A DNA stretch of 39,541 nt from Promineifilum sp. GTDB taxonomy: Bacteria > Chloroflexota > Anaerolineae > Promineifilales > Promineifilaceae. How positions within the stretch are numbered: position 1 is the first letter of the stretch; each line of letters opens with the position of its first letter. Both the position numbers and the translations under genes were made by a program. This document shows, in pieces, positions 1 through 8,768 of the stretch. The notes under the pieces were generated by a model, which searched no databases, was not told where the DNA came from, and saw only the letters and a list, made by a program, of their open reading frames with translations. The stretch is taken from the NCBI GenBank assembly GCA_019454405.1, contig JACFOH010000002.1:1-39541 (forward strand), written 5' to 3'.

Positions 1-917
1 CACGCGGTTAGATATTCTCGCAAGGCATCTCGTTGTTCGGTTCGGACAACGTATAAATGGTAGACGTGGCGATTATCGAACTGAAGATGCGGCCGTTCGA
101 GCGGGAGGTCGCGTAACGCATCGTCATAGATAGCAGCCAGGCGACGGCGAGCGTCATTCTCCTCATCCAGATATCGTAGGCGAACCCGCAGGACAGCCGC
201 CTGTAACTCGTCGAGGCGACTGTTATAGCCGGGCACATCGCTGATGTACCGCTCTCTCCAGCCATATTGCCGCAGCAGGCGCAGGCGCTCGGTCACTTCC
301 GGCCGATTGGTCGCCACCGCGCCGCCGTCGCCCACTGCGCCCAGGTTCTTCGTAGGGTAGAAGCTGAACGCGGCGGCATCGCCCATTGTGCCGACCATGC
401 GACCGCGATAACGCGCGCCATGAGCCTGAGCACAATCTTCGATAACGAGCAATCCATGCGTGCGGGCAACCGACAGGATAGCGTCCATGTCGGCCGGGCA
501 ACCATAGAGATGGACGGGAACGATAGCCTTCGTGCGCGGCGTAATCGCCTCGCTCAGGAGAGACGGGTTAAGGGTGAAGGTATGAGGGTCGATATCGACC
601 AATCGGGGCACAGCGCCACATAATTCGATAGCGGCGACGGTGGCTACGGCGGTGTGGCTAACCGTGATTACTTCATCACCGGGACCAACGCCACAAGCAC
701 GCAAGGCTAGCATGACCGCGTCAGTGCCCGAGGCCACCCCGACGGCCGCCTCCAGGCCGAGATAGGCGGCAAATTCGGCCTCAAAGGAGCGCACAGACTC
801 GCCCAGGATGTACCAACCACCGGTTAGAGCTTGAGCGACGGCCGCGTCGATTTCGGGTTGGAGCCGGCGATAGGCGGCCTTCAGATCAACAAAGGGGACC
901 GCTTCAAGGTTGGTCAT
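1..917 (-). CDS. DegT/DnrJ/EryC1/StrS-family aminotransferase (C-terminus cut by window edge)
   Basis: PLP-dependent sugar aminotransferase family, which aminates keto-sugars on nucleotide carriers for surface glycans. The frame opens at an ATG (917) and stays open to base 1, so the C-terminus is missing. The N-terminus reads [19 protein letters not shown], followed by [19 protein letters not shown] (PLP phosphate region), [24 protein letters not shown] and the Schiff-base lysine motif [16 protein letters not shown]. Then comes the family's [17 protein letters not shown] motif. It lies 5 nt after the SDR gene on the same strand and is the third gene of the GT2-SDR-aminotransferase operon. The sugar substrate cannot be told from the sequence. 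Family call is firm; specific reaction unknown. Confidence 0.93.
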   Translation of the reverse strand, partial: MTNLEAVPFVDLKAAYRRLQPEIDAAVAQALTGGWYILGESVRSFEAEFAAYLGLEAAVGVASGTDAVMLALRACGVGPGDEVITVSHTAVATVAAIELCGAVPRLVDIDPHTFTLNPSLLSEAITPRTKAIVPVHLYGCPADMDAILSVARTHGLLVIEDCAQAHGARYRGRMVGTMGDAAAFSFYPTKNLGAVGDGGAVATNRPEVTERLRLLRQYGWRERYISDVPGYNSRLDELQAAVLRVRLRYLDEENDARRRLAAIYDDALRDLPLERPHLQFDNRHVYHLYVVRTEQRDALREYLTA

Positions 918-922
918 GATAA

Positions 923-1942
923 TTAGACGTAATGCTGAAGGTTGGCGCGGAAATAATCCATCGTGCGCGTCAGACCATCACGCAGACCAACTACCGGCCG
1001 CCAGCCGAGTTTGCTGCGGATCTTGCGATAGTCGCCATAGAAGTCGCCGATATCGATGCGCTTGCGCTCGTCCGGAAATGGTTGCATCCGGTAGTCGCCT
1101 TCGCCGTTGACTTCGATCATCAATCGCGCCAGGTTAAGCAAATTGATAGGATCGTCGCTGCCCAGATTATAGATTTGGCCGTCAGCCGCATCATTGGCAG
1201 CCACCATGAGCATAGCCTCAACAACGTCATCGATGTAGTTGAAATCGCGAACCTGAAGACCATCACCAAAGAGGTTAAGCGTCTGGCCTTCCAGCAGCTG
1301 ACGAAACCACCAGCCGATGAATGTCTGGCGAGCGTCGCGTATGCGCATACGCGGGCCGTAGGTATTGGTTAACCGCAGGGAAACTGATCGCAGGCCATAG
1401 ACATTGTTATAGACGATGTGATACCACTCCCCAGCCAGCTTGTTGATGCCGTTGACATCGACCGGCTGAAGGGGATGGCGTTCGTCCACCGGCAAATATT
1501 CAGGGCGGCCGTAGATCTGGCGTGTGCTGGCGAAGACGATCTTGGCCGACGGGTTGCCGTGGCGGCATGCCTCCAGCAAGGAGAGTTGGCTGCGGACGTT
1601 GATCTCCAGGTCGGTGTAGGGATCGGCCATGCTATCCGTATGACTGACCTGCCCGGCTAAGTTGAAGATGATGTCCTGCCCTTGGACAAGGTAGCGCAGT
1701 CCATACTCGTCGCGCACATCGGCGATATTGACGCGCAGGCGACTCTCGATATCCCTGATGTTAAACAAATTGCCGCCGTATTCAGGGATAAGCGAATCGA
1801 CAATCAGAACCTCCGCGCCAAGGTCGAGTAGCTTATGAGCCAGGTTGGACCCAATAAAGCCCAGCCCGCCCGTGATGAGCACCTGTTTATCGCGGAAGAA
1901 GGTATGATGATCGGAGGGGACAGTAGGCATGAGATTCGTCAC
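923..1942 (-). CDS. NAD-dependent epimerase/dehydratase (extended SDR), atypical active site
   Basis: Extended short-chain dehydrogenase/reductase of 339 residues, the normal size for nucleotide-sugar epimerases and dehydratases. The Rossmann glycine motif [11 protein letters not shown] starts near residue 25, followed by [12 protein letters not shown] and the catalytic Ser/Thr region [12 protein letters not shown]. The usual YxxxK reads NGINK, so the catalytic tyrosine position holds asparagine while the lysine is kept. The start ATG overlaps the stop of the upstream GT2 gene (ATGA), implying translational coupling. Inference: it prepares or modifies a nucleotide sugar for the same pathway as the GT2 and aminotransferase. 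The altered motif makes a simple GalE-type function doubtful. Confidence 0.9.
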   Translation of the reverse strand: MTNLMPTVPSDHHTFFRDKQVLITGGLGFIGSNLAHKLLDLGAEVLIVDSLIPEYGGNLFNIRDIESRLRVNIADVRDEYGLRYLVQGQDIIFNLAGQVSHTDSMADPYTDLEINVRSQLSLLEACRHGNPSAKIVFASTRQIYGRPEYLPVDERHPLQPVDVNGINKLAGEWYHIVYNNVYGLRSVSLRLTNTYGPRMRIRDARQTFIGWWFRQLLEGQTLNLFGDGLQVRDFNYIDDVVEAMLMVAANDAADGQIYNLGSDDPINLLNLARLMIEVNGEGDYRMQPFPDERKRIDIGDFYGDYRKIRSKLGWRPVVGLRDGLTRTMDYFRANLQHYV

Positions 1943-2694
1943 ACGGTTGTGGGAGGATTATCGGCCGATACCGGCGCGGCGCCTTCCTTACGCCAGACCA
2001 GGCGGACCCACAATTTGGTTAGATCGCGGGCCACTTGAGCAAGACGCCGGAAGCGGAAGAATTGCGATTTGCCGTAAGCACGATGAAAATGATGGACAGG
2101 AGTCTCAGTGAGTCGGAAGCCGGCGTCCTGGACCTTCTTCATCAACTCAACACAGATAACGCCACTATCACTGGTGAGATGTACTTGATCAAACACCTCC
2201 CGTCGCATGAGGCGAAAATCGCAATCGACATCCTTCAGCTTGAGACCAAAAGCAAGTTTGATAGTGTACTGGTAGATGCGGCCGATGATGATGCGATGCA
2301 GCGGGTCCTGACGCTCGGTCTTCCAACCATTGATGAAATCCACCTCATCGCTCACCAACGCAGCCAGGTTCTTAAGCTCGCGAGGATCATATTGAGCGTC
2401 CCCGTCCGTGTAGAAGATCCAATCCTTCGTAGCGCTGGTAAAGCCTGTGCGCAACGCGCCGCCATAGCCCCGATTCTGCGGGTGATGGATGATGCGCACT
2501 TCACCAGGGTAGACACGGGCCAATTCATCGAGGATAGCGGCCGTATGGTCCTGGCTGCCGTCGTTCACTACAACAACTTCGTAGTCATCGGTCAATTCAC
2601 GTAAAGTGAGCAGCACGGTGATAACCATGCTGCTGATGGTTCCGGCATCGTTATAGGCCGGGAAAAAGGCAGATATACTGTACTGTTCGCTCAT
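1939..2694 (-). CDS. Family 2 glycosyltransferase, DPM1-like (polyprenyl-phosphate sugar synthase type)
   Basis: Cytoplasmic GT-A fold glycosyltransferase. Visible motifs: FFPAYNDAGTISSMV at the N-terminus, VVVNDGSQDHT (nucleotide binding), NRGYGGALRTGF, and the metal-binding FYTDGDAQYDP. This pattern matches dolichyl/undecaprenyl-phosphate sugar transferases, which load a sugar on a polyprenyl monophosphate. No C-terminal membrane segments are present, so membrane contact would be peripheral. I chose the ATG at 2694 because AGGA sits 5 nt upstream; a GTG at 2709 would add five residues without a better ribosome site. First gene of the operon with the SDR and aminotransferase. Its lipid-linked product is the kind of donor used by the GT-C proteins and GtrA elsewhere in the window (inference). 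Confidence 0.92.
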   Translation of the reverse strand: MSEQYSISAFFPAYNDAGTISSMVITVLLTLRELTDDYEVVVVNDGSQDHTAAILDELARVYPGEVRIIHHPQNRGYGGALRTGFTSATKDWIFYTDGDAQYDPRELKNLAALVSDEVDFINGWKTERQDPLHRIIIGRIYQYTIKLAFGLKLKDVDCDFRLMRREVFDQVHLTSDSGVICVELMKKVQDAGFRLTETPVHHFHRAYGKSQFFRFRRLAQVARDLTKLWVRLVWRKEGAAPVSADNPPTTV

Positions 2695-2816
2695 ATTTCC
2701 TGGGATCACTTATACCCGGTTCAGACGAGGCAATCATATCTTTATTCGGAGGCTTTGCCTACCTCAGCTGTAATCAGTACCGGAAAAAATAATGGAGGCG
2801 CGGGCCGGAAATTTCA

Positions 2817-2845
2817 TTGGGCTGGACGTAACCTTGCGCTAGAAT
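2817..2845 (+). promoter_or_regulatory. Sigma-70-like promoter for the DUF2779 nuclease gene
   Basis: TTGGGC (2817-2822), 17 nt spacer, TAGAAT (2840-2845). Predicted start near 2852, giving a leader of about 50 nt to the ATG at 2901. Confidence 0.55.
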
Positions 2846-2900
2846 ACGCTCAGACCGCCACATCCGCTCTCTCGGGATTGTGCAGCCGAAGGCACGCCAC

Positions 2901-4748
2901 ATGAAAAATCATTACCTGTCCAAGTCTGACTTTAAAGTCGCCCAAACCTGCCCTACAAAACTGTACTATCGGAAACGTGGTTATCCCACGACCAATGAGA
3001 CCAATGAACATCTCACGCTGTTGAGCGATCAAGGCTACTTGGTCGAGGCGATGGCGCGCGCGCTCTATCCCAATGGCCAGTGGGTGGGGCAGGCGCGAGA
3101 CGCGGAAACAGCCGCACGAGAAACGACGGCGGCGTTAACCGATTCATGCGTCCTGTTCGAGGCCACGTTCCTGAGCAGAGGCAAGCTTGCCCGTATCGAT
3201 ATTCTCGCTCGCCACGGAGATGTCTTCGAGCTGATTGAAGTCAAATCCTGCTCCTTTAATCAACAAGAGAACGGTAAAAGGCTCCAGGAGGGTAAACCTA
3301 ACCTGTTTCGCTCGCTCAATAAGCCGTCAGAGATATTGCAGAGTTGGCGTGAATATCTGGAAGATGTGACTTTCCAAACAATCGTCTTGCAGGAGGTATT
3401 CCCGCATGTCACGATCGTCCCGTATCTGATCATGCTGGATTCGAGCGCGCCATGCCAAATAGACGGACTACATCGGTTATTCGAAAAGCGGGCTGATAGC
3501 GATGCGCCTGATATGAACCACACCGTCGTTTTCGCCGGAGATCCGAATGAATTGGCACGTAATCCGATCCTGGCGCAGGTCAATGTCGCCGAAGAAGTTG
3601 AACTATTGATACCCGAGGTTCGCCGGCAATCCGAGATCTACCTGGATTCCTTGTCGCCGTCTCTGACCCGAATCGAACCCGTACTCACCACCCATTGTCG
3701 TTCCTGTGAATATCGCACGACCAAGGGGCAGATAAGCGGTTTTCGTGAATGTTGGGGGGAGTTAGCCGACGTTCAGCCACATATCCTGAGTCTGTATCGC
3801 GCCTCCTCCGCCGGCGGCACTCGTACGCGTCTCGTCGACACGCTCATCGCCCAAAACAAGGCCAGTCTGCTGGATATTCCGGAAGACAAGCTCGTGAAGA
3901 AAGATGGCACGCAAGGCCCAGTCGGTAAGCGACAGAGTCTGCAAATCACTTACACGCGAGAAAACCGGGAATGGGTAAGTGACGGACTGGGCGCCTTCCT
4001 CGAATCCCTTGCCTATCCCCTCTATTTTGTCGATTTCGAGACCTGCGCGCCGGCCATACCCCGCTACAGGGGCACGCGGCCGTTCGAAAATCTCGCTTTC
4101 CAATGGAGCTGCCAGACGATCACCGCGCCAGGCGCGCGCCCCAAAGCGAGCGAATGGTTACAGGAGGAGGACAACCATCCCAATCGAGCCTTCGCCGAAG
4201 CGCTACGTCGCCAGGTCGGCGATAGCGGGTCGATACTTGTCTGGGCATCTCACGAATCAAACATCCTGGGCGGCATTCCGGCTTCCTTGAAAGAGGAGGG
4301 CCGTGATTCATTGGACGTAGCTCTATGGATCGACGATGTGTTGGCGAACGGCCGCCTGATCGATCTCAATCGGGTAACATTGAACCACTATTTTCATCCA
4401 CGTATGGGCGGCAGCACATCGCTCAAAATCGTAACTGACGCTATCTGGCATGCAAACGCCGATATCCGCCGGCAATTGCCCCAATTTGTAGCAAAGGCTG
4501 AGGATGGCGAACTCCTCAGCCCTTACCGTACTTTGTCGCCTATGTCGATTGACGGTCGGGAGACTTCCGTAGCTGAAGGAACGGGGGCCATCCTCGCCTA
4601 TTACCGCATGATCGACTGCATGACGAACGGGGCGGCGGCCGAGGCTGAGCAGTTACGGCAGTTGCTGCTTCGCTACTGCGACCTGGACACGCTGGCGATG
4701 GTGATGGTCTGGTGGCATTGGCGCGAGCTAGTCGGGCAGGCGAATTAG
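2901..4748 (+). CDS. DUF2779-type protein: RecB-like PD-(D/E)XK nuclease plus DEDD-like exonuclease domain
   Basis: Predicted DNA or RNA nuclease of 615 residues, by resemblance to DUF2779/TM0106-type RecB-like nucleases. The N-terminal half has a PD-(D/E)XK signature: D100 (RIDIL) and E113-x-K115 (ELIEVKS). Cysteines at 17 (AQTCPTKLYY), 266, 269 (HCRSCEY) and 284 (RECWGEL) are arranged like the Fe-S cluster of Cas4/AddB nucleases. The C-terminal half opens with YFVDFET (D378, E380), a DEDD/RNase H-like exonuclease start. I chose ATG 2901 (GAAGG upstream) over GTG 2880. The gene has its own promoter and its 3' end overlaps the convergent ATPase gene by 21 bp. The biological role is unknown; repair or defence are both possible. 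Confidence 0.85.
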   Translation: MKNHYLSKSDFKVAQTCPTKLYYRKRGYPTTNETNEHLTLLSDQGYLVEAMARALYPNGQWVGQARDAETAARETTAALTDSCVLFEATFLSRGKLARIDILARHGDVFELIEVKSCSFNQQENGKRLQEGKPNLFRSLNKPSEILQSWREYLEDVTFQTIVLQEVFPHVTIVPYLIMLDSSAPCQIDGLHRLFEKRADSDAPDMNHTVVFAGDPNELARNPILAQVNVAEEVELLIPEVRRQSEIYLDSLSPSLTRIEPVLTTHCRSCEYRTTKGQISGFRECWGELADVQPHILSLYRASSAGGTRTRLVDTLIAQNKASLLDIPEDKLVKKDGTQGPVGKRQSLQITYTRENREWVSDGLGAFLESLAYPLYFVDFETCAPAIPRYRGTRPFENLAFQWSCQTITAPGARPKASEWLQEEDNHPNRAFAEALRRQVGDSGSILVWASHESNILGGIPASLKEEGRDSLDVALWIDDVLANGRLIDLNRVTLNHYFHPRMGGSTSLKIVTDAIWHANADIRRQLPQFVAKAEDGELLSPYRTLSPMSIDGRETSVAEGTGAILAYYRMIDCMTNGAAAEAEQLRQLLLRYCDLDTLAMVMVWWHWRELVGQAN

Positions 4749-6371
4749 CAGGACCGACAGGCTGACCTGTCGCTGCGGATCATCCTTGGCTCGGAAACGA
4801 TAAGCCAGGCGCGAACCACTGCGATGCCCCTCAAAGCCCAAATATCCAGGGTGATGAGGCATAGCCTGAACAATCGCTTGTGTGACCAGAGAAAGTTCCT
4901 GGCCACGGAGAAATACGACCATCGTCGCGCAGGAATCCGCGCCGGTCAACGACCGAAACAAGGAATCAACCGACTGCAGGAACGGCTTCTGCCCTCGCCA
5001 GAGGCTACATTCAGCCACAAATGCGCTACGTCCCTCAGCCCGGGCCAGTATACCAGCGCCTCCCGAAGCATAGAAGACAGGGTTTGAGGCAATGCCTGAT
5101 TGGGTGCTACGTAACGAAGTCAGGAGAATATCGCGCAAGCCCTCGTCGCTTTGGTCACGGTAATCACCTGGACGACGCTCGATATCCCGGCCGGCTGCGT
5201 CCATACCGCCTATGAGGCATTCGCTAAAGGCCTGATCTGGTGCGGAGGCCGCACCAGTCACAAGAGAGTCACCCGTATCGCAAAACGACGATAGCACTGG
5301 GGGTACAGGGCGAACTCGCTTGACCTGCCCCACATATTCCCGTAACCATTGGTCAAACAGGTAACTATCGGGCCACAGACGATCGCCCGTTCGAGTCAAC
5401 ACACCGTAATGGCATAGCCGGCTGACCGCTTCCTCGATCTCCGGTTGTTCATATGCCAAACGGGATACAGGCTGTTCCCTGATGACGGCGGCCAGGACCT
5501 CACGTTCTACATCGCTGAAATTGCGCATCCACTGCTCGTAATAAGGCCCCATTTCCGACACGAGCCGCTGCGTTATCTCACGAGAGTTCGGGCGGCGACC
5601 CTGTTGTTTGTTTGTCAACCAGACCGTCGCCATCGCCTGAACAAAGAAGGGCAGCGTCCCGGCGATATGGCGCACATAGGCCACATCCTCATCATCGGCG
5701 ACTACCCCCACTCGCCGCGCGGGCACGCGCACCAGCTCGTCCAGTTCAACCGGCCCAAGGCCGGAGAGATGGATCGGCGTGGGGTAGAAGATATTGTAGA
5801 AAGGTGACGTGGGTGGCAAGCCAACAAATTTTCCCAAGCGAAACAGATCCCAGTAAGACGCTGTTACGTAGGACAATTCATAATCCCAAACGCTGGCCAG
5901 CGCGCGCAACTCAACCATGAAATCATCGCCAAAATCGGCCGTTCGCAACTGGTCGAATTCATCCATCAAGAAAATAACGCGACGGCCCTCAAATTGGTAA
6001 AGCAGCGATTCCACCGCGTAGATATCGGCCACCGATCGCTCACGATCGGCGCCGGCGGCCGCGCGTGGCAAGGCGTTCAGCAGTTTCCGATAGACTCGTG
6101 TGTAAAAATCGCTTGACGTCTTGCAGGCCGAGATATCGACGTACACCATCACATAGCGGTTCGAATCCGGCAGATGGGTCGCCATAACCTGGGGATGGGA
6201 GATGTGCTGCAGGAATGATGTCTTGCCTGCCCGGCGCAGCCCTAATACGCTGACAGATTGGGCCTGGGGACCAGCCAATGCATCGTAGAATTGGCCGGCC
6301 TGGCCAGCACGACCGAAAAAGTCGTTCGGCATCTTGATCGGTGGGCCGACAACATAAGGCGTTCGCATCAT
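4728..6371 (-). CDS. AAA/STAND-like ATPase with degenerate C-terminal PD-(D/E)XK-like domain
   Basis: ATP-binding protein of 547 residues. Near the N-terminus, PYVVGPPI and FFGR are followed by Walker A GLRRAGKTS (44-52) and Walker B VIFLMDEFD (132-140). A winged-helix-like region follows (about 280-330). From about residue 409 the tail resembles, from memory, a nuclease-like domain found at the C-terminus of many uncharacterised bacterial proteins: FVAECSLWRGQKPF, then DSLFRSLTGADSCATMVVFL. There the usual D is G (about 440) and the usual E-x-K is E454-C-S456. The start ATG overlaps the stop of the upstream ATPase (ATGA), with GGAGG ahead of it, so the two are probably co-translated. Possible roles are a regulatory or defence switch; the function is not known. 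Confidence 0.8.
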   Translation of the reverse strand: MMRTPYVVGPPIKMPNDFFGRAGQAGQFYDALAGPQAQSVSVLGLRRAGKTSFLQHISHPQVMATHLPDSNRYVMVYVDISACKTSSDFYTRVYRKLLNALPRAAAGADRERSVADIYAVESLLYQFEGRRVIFLMDEFDQLRTADFGDDFMVELRALASVWDYELSYVTASYWDLFRLGKFVGLPPTSPFYNIFYPTPIHLSGLGPVELDELVRVPARRVGVVADDEDVAYVRHIAGTLPFFVQAMATVWLTNKQQGRRPNSREITQRLVSEMGPYYEQWMRNFSDVEREVLAAVIREQPVSRLAYEQPEIEEAVSRLCHYGVLTRTGDRLWPDSYLFDQWLREYVGQVKRVRPVPPVLSSFCDTGDSLVTGAASAPDQAFSECLIGGMDAAGRDIERRPGDYRDQSDEGLRDILLTSLRSTQSGIASNPVFYASGGAGILARAEGRSAFVAECSLWRGQKPFLQSVDSLFRSLTGADSCATMVVFLRGQELSLVTQAIVQAMPHHPGYLGFEGHRSGSRLAYRFRAKDDPQRQVSLSVLLIRLPD

Positions 6372-7342
6372 CGTGGAGCCTCCAATGTAACGGGCGGAAG
6401 CTGGAAATTCCAGCCGGATAAATCATCACCTAGCCAGTCGCGGACAAATCCTTCCTTGTCCAGCGCGCGCAAGATCTCTTCAACATCGCTCGCCTGGATC
6501 GAGCTCCGCTGGTGACGCCGATTCATCAGGCTGACCAGGCGATGACAAATCGTCTGAATCAGAAAAGGATGTCCGGCCGTCTGCCGCCAAATCATTTCAA
6601 CGGCCTCGTCCTCATAGCGCATTTGATTCTCGAGCGGCGCCCGCACCAGCGCGACGGCCTCTTCGTAATCCAGCATACCCAACTCATAGCGGCTCATCAG
6701 GTTGACGATAGGATTCCAGAAGGGGTCCAGCAGACCGAGCGCGCCGCAGATTAGGAAGGTAATACGGTGGCGATGCTGGATCTGAGAGCGCAGGAAGGGC
6801 AGTACATCGGCGTCCAACGATCCGCTTTCGATACCCGATCGGATTTGCTCGAATTCATCCAGGGCGATAAGGATGTGGCCCCCCTCGGGCAAGGTATCCT
6901 CCAGGTGATCCAGGTAGAGATCAAACGCGGCGTAAGCCGACTCGTCGTCGTTTACGCCCCCAAAGGTAAATCGGGAGTCACCCGGGGATTCGACCCGGCG
7001 ATAGATATCACGAACCAACTGGCGCAACCACCCCTCTGTCGGCCGTCCGGCATATCGCTGCAGGTCGACATAGACCGGGTGAATGAGTCGCGCCGGGTTC
7101 TCGCGCAAGGCACGGCCGCGCTCCCCCTCAACGAGCTGATACAGGGTGGAGGTCTTGCCAATTCGGCGGCGGCCGTAGAGCATGAGGGCGTTGGGTTGCC
7201 CCACACAACTCAGGTTTTCCTCAAACCAGGTGAAAACATCGTGGCGGCCGAAGAAGAGCGAGGCAGAGGCCCTGGTTAACGGGCGGCCGACGATGTAAGG
7301 ATTGGTCGTTAGCTTTTCGTGTTGGTCCGGCGATAGATTCAT
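6368..7342 (-). CDS. AAA/STAND-like ATPase, first of a coupled pair
   Basis: ATP-binding protein of about 324 residues. NPYIVGRPL and FFGR near the N-terminus parallel the start of the downstream ATPase, so the two are paralogues. Walker A is GRRRIGKTS (57-65) and Walker B is ILIALDEFEQI. A helical region with TAGHPFLIQTICHRL, typical of archaeal-type/STAND ATPases, comes near the end. No effector domain is visible. I chose ATG 7342 because the conserved NPY motif should lie close to the N-terminus; an in-frame ATG at 7387 would add 15 residues. Neither start has a convincing ribosome site. The stop overlaps the next ATPase start. The partner protein may supply the effector or sensing part. 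Confidence 0.82.
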   Translation of the reverse strand: MNLSPDQHEKLTTNPYIVGRPLTRASASLFFGRHDVFTWFEENLSCVGQPNALMLYGRRRIGKTSTLYQLVEGERGRALRENPARLIHPVYVDLQRYAGRPTEGWLRQLVRDIYRRVESPGDSRFTFGGVNDDESAYAAFDLYLDHLEDTLPEGGHILIALDEFEQIRSGIESGSLDADVLPFLRSQIQHRHRITFLICGALGLLDPFWNPIVNLMSRYELGMLDYEEAVALVRAPLENQMRYEDEAVEMIWRQTAGHPFLIQTICHRLVSLMNRRHQRSSIQASDVEEILRALDKEGFVRDWLGDDLSGWNFQLPPVTLEAPR

Positions 7343-7547
7343 ATGATCCGGGCATAGTCCTGCTATCACGCCTCCAGCGTCAATCATGCAGGAAGGAGGC
7401 GCACAACATCATGGACAGTCGCCAACCCTGGCCGTCAACCAATACAAATTGTGGATACTACCGTTAAATCTCTTGTTACACCGACCCGGTGCGGGCACGA
7501 TCAATGCCTCGCTGCATTAGTTCGAGCGAAGCGTTGATTATGTCATC

Positions 7548-7575
7548 ATTATAGGTATTTAAGCTTAGTTTGCAA
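7548..7575 (-). promoter_or_regulatory. Promoter for the ATPase pair
   Basis: On the minus strand: TTGCAA (7570-7575), 16 nt spacer, TATAAT (7548-7553). The predicted start near 7541 leaves a leader of 150-200 nt before the first ATPase. The rest of the gap (7343-7583) shows no gene or clear terminator, so the ATPases appear separately controlled from the upstream glycan operon. Confidence 0.6.
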
Positions 7576-7583
7576 GCGATCGG

Positions 7584-8768
7584 TCAATGAAAGTCCGGCC
7601 GCAGGAGAGATCGGTACAATGTGGAGAGTTGCCGGGCGGCTGCAGCCCAGCTGAATCGCCCGACTTGCTCGTACCCAGCGGCGATCAGCCGGCCACGTAG
7701 TTCCGGGTCGCTTAATAACCGGATCATCGCGTCCGACCAGGCCGCCTCATCATCTGGCGAGATCAGGATAGCGGCCTCGGACTCGCCTGAGCGAGCCACT
7801 TCGGGAAGGCTGGAGGCGTTGGACGAGATGACCGGTGTCCCACAAGCCATCGCCTCCAGGAGAGGCAGGCCGAAGCCCTCATAAAGGCTCGGGAAAGCCA
7901 GGATATCAGCCGCGGAATAGAGCGCCGGCAGGTCGGCGTCATCCACAAAGCCGGCCAGGAACACGCGTCCGGCCAACCCTTGTCGCTCGATCTCAGCCGG
8001 GATCTCCTCGGAGAGCCAGCCCCGACCGCCGGCGATGACCAGTGAATGGGGGAATCGTTCAGCCACAGGGCGAAAGGCGCGGATGAGGAACGGGTAGTTC
8101 TTGCGCGGCTGCACCGTGCCAACGGCGAGAACAAACGGCGCGCCGCCTAGGCCGAGCCGCTCACGGACCGCCGCTAACGTGACCGCATCGGTAACTGGCT
8201 TGAATCGCTCGTTAACGCCACTGTACAGGACAGTGATCTTCTCTTCCGGCACCGACCACATGGCCTGCAAATCCCGCTTGGTGGAGAGGGAGTCAGCCAG
8301 CACCGCCCGGGCGCGCTCAACTGACCAGGGCACAGTCCGATTGAGATAGTTCACGAGTGTGTCGGGGAATGTTTCCGGATAATGCAGAAAGGAGAGATCG
8401 TGGACGGTCAAAATGGTCGGGATAGATCCCATCACGGGAGGTAGAACGAAATCGGGCGAATGAAACAAATCAATCCGCCCGAGAAATGTCTGGACGGGCA
8501 GCGGCAACCGGGCGCGATACCATAATCGATAGAGCCAGCGCTCATCGATCGGCGCGGGCCGGTGGATGATATTCGGAGCGGCGGGCAATGAATCAGGAAC
8601 AGGAAGGGAGGCCGGAGGACGGGCCGAGAAGAGTTTATAGGTGTAGCCTGGTGATTCGCGTGTGAGGGCGGCGATCAGCTCTCGCGTGTACCGGCCGATC
8701 CCGCCGCCCTGCGTCAAGGCCGCAGTAACATCGAAGCCGATAACGCCCGAGTCGTCTCGCCCACCCAT
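7584..8768 (-). CDS. Family 4 glycosyltransferase (GT-B fold)
   Basis: Retaining glycosyltransferase of the GT4/GT1 superfamily, which adds a sugar from a nucleotide donor during glycan assembly at the inner membrane face. Motifs: GGIGRYTRELIAAL at the N-terminus (glycine-rich acceptor loop), VHDLSFLHYPETF, GTVQPRKNYPFLIRAF, and the E-x7-E donor-binding region PSLYEGFGLPLLEAMACG followed by TPVISSNASSLPEVA. Length of 394 is normal. The ATG at 8768 overlaps the GtrA stop (TGATG); a GTG one codon upstream is possible. Last gene of the UXS-ligase-GtrA-GT4 operon. Sugar specificity unknown. Confidence 0.93.
   Translation of the reverse strand: MGGRDDSGVIGFDVTAALTQGGGIGRYTRELIAALTRESPGYTYKLFSARPPASLPVPDSLPAAPNIIHRPAPIDERWLYRLWYRARLPLPVQTFLGRIDLFHSPDFVLPPVMGSIPTILTVHDLSFLHYPETFPDTLVNYLNRTVPWSVERARAVLADSLSTKRDLQAMWSVPEEKITVLYSGVNERFKPVTDAVTLAAVRERLGLGGAPFVLAVGTVQPRKNYPFLIRAFRPVAERFPHSLVIAGGRGWLSEEIPAEIERQGLAGRVFLAGFVDDADLPALYSAADILAFPSLYEGFGLPLLEAMACGTPVISSNASSLPEVARSGESEAAILISPDDEAAWSDAMIRLLSDPELRGRLIAAGYEQVGRFSWAAAARQLSTLYRSLLRPDFH

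Noticed and set aside
2695..2816. Promoter for the GT2 operon on the minus strand
   Set aside because: TATGAT and TATAAG boxes are present but neither has an acceptable -35 at normal spacing, so I did not list one.
7388..7583. Possible small gene or RNA upstream of the ATPase pair
   Set aside because: No open frame of note and no stable structure; only a promoter and short palindromes were seen.
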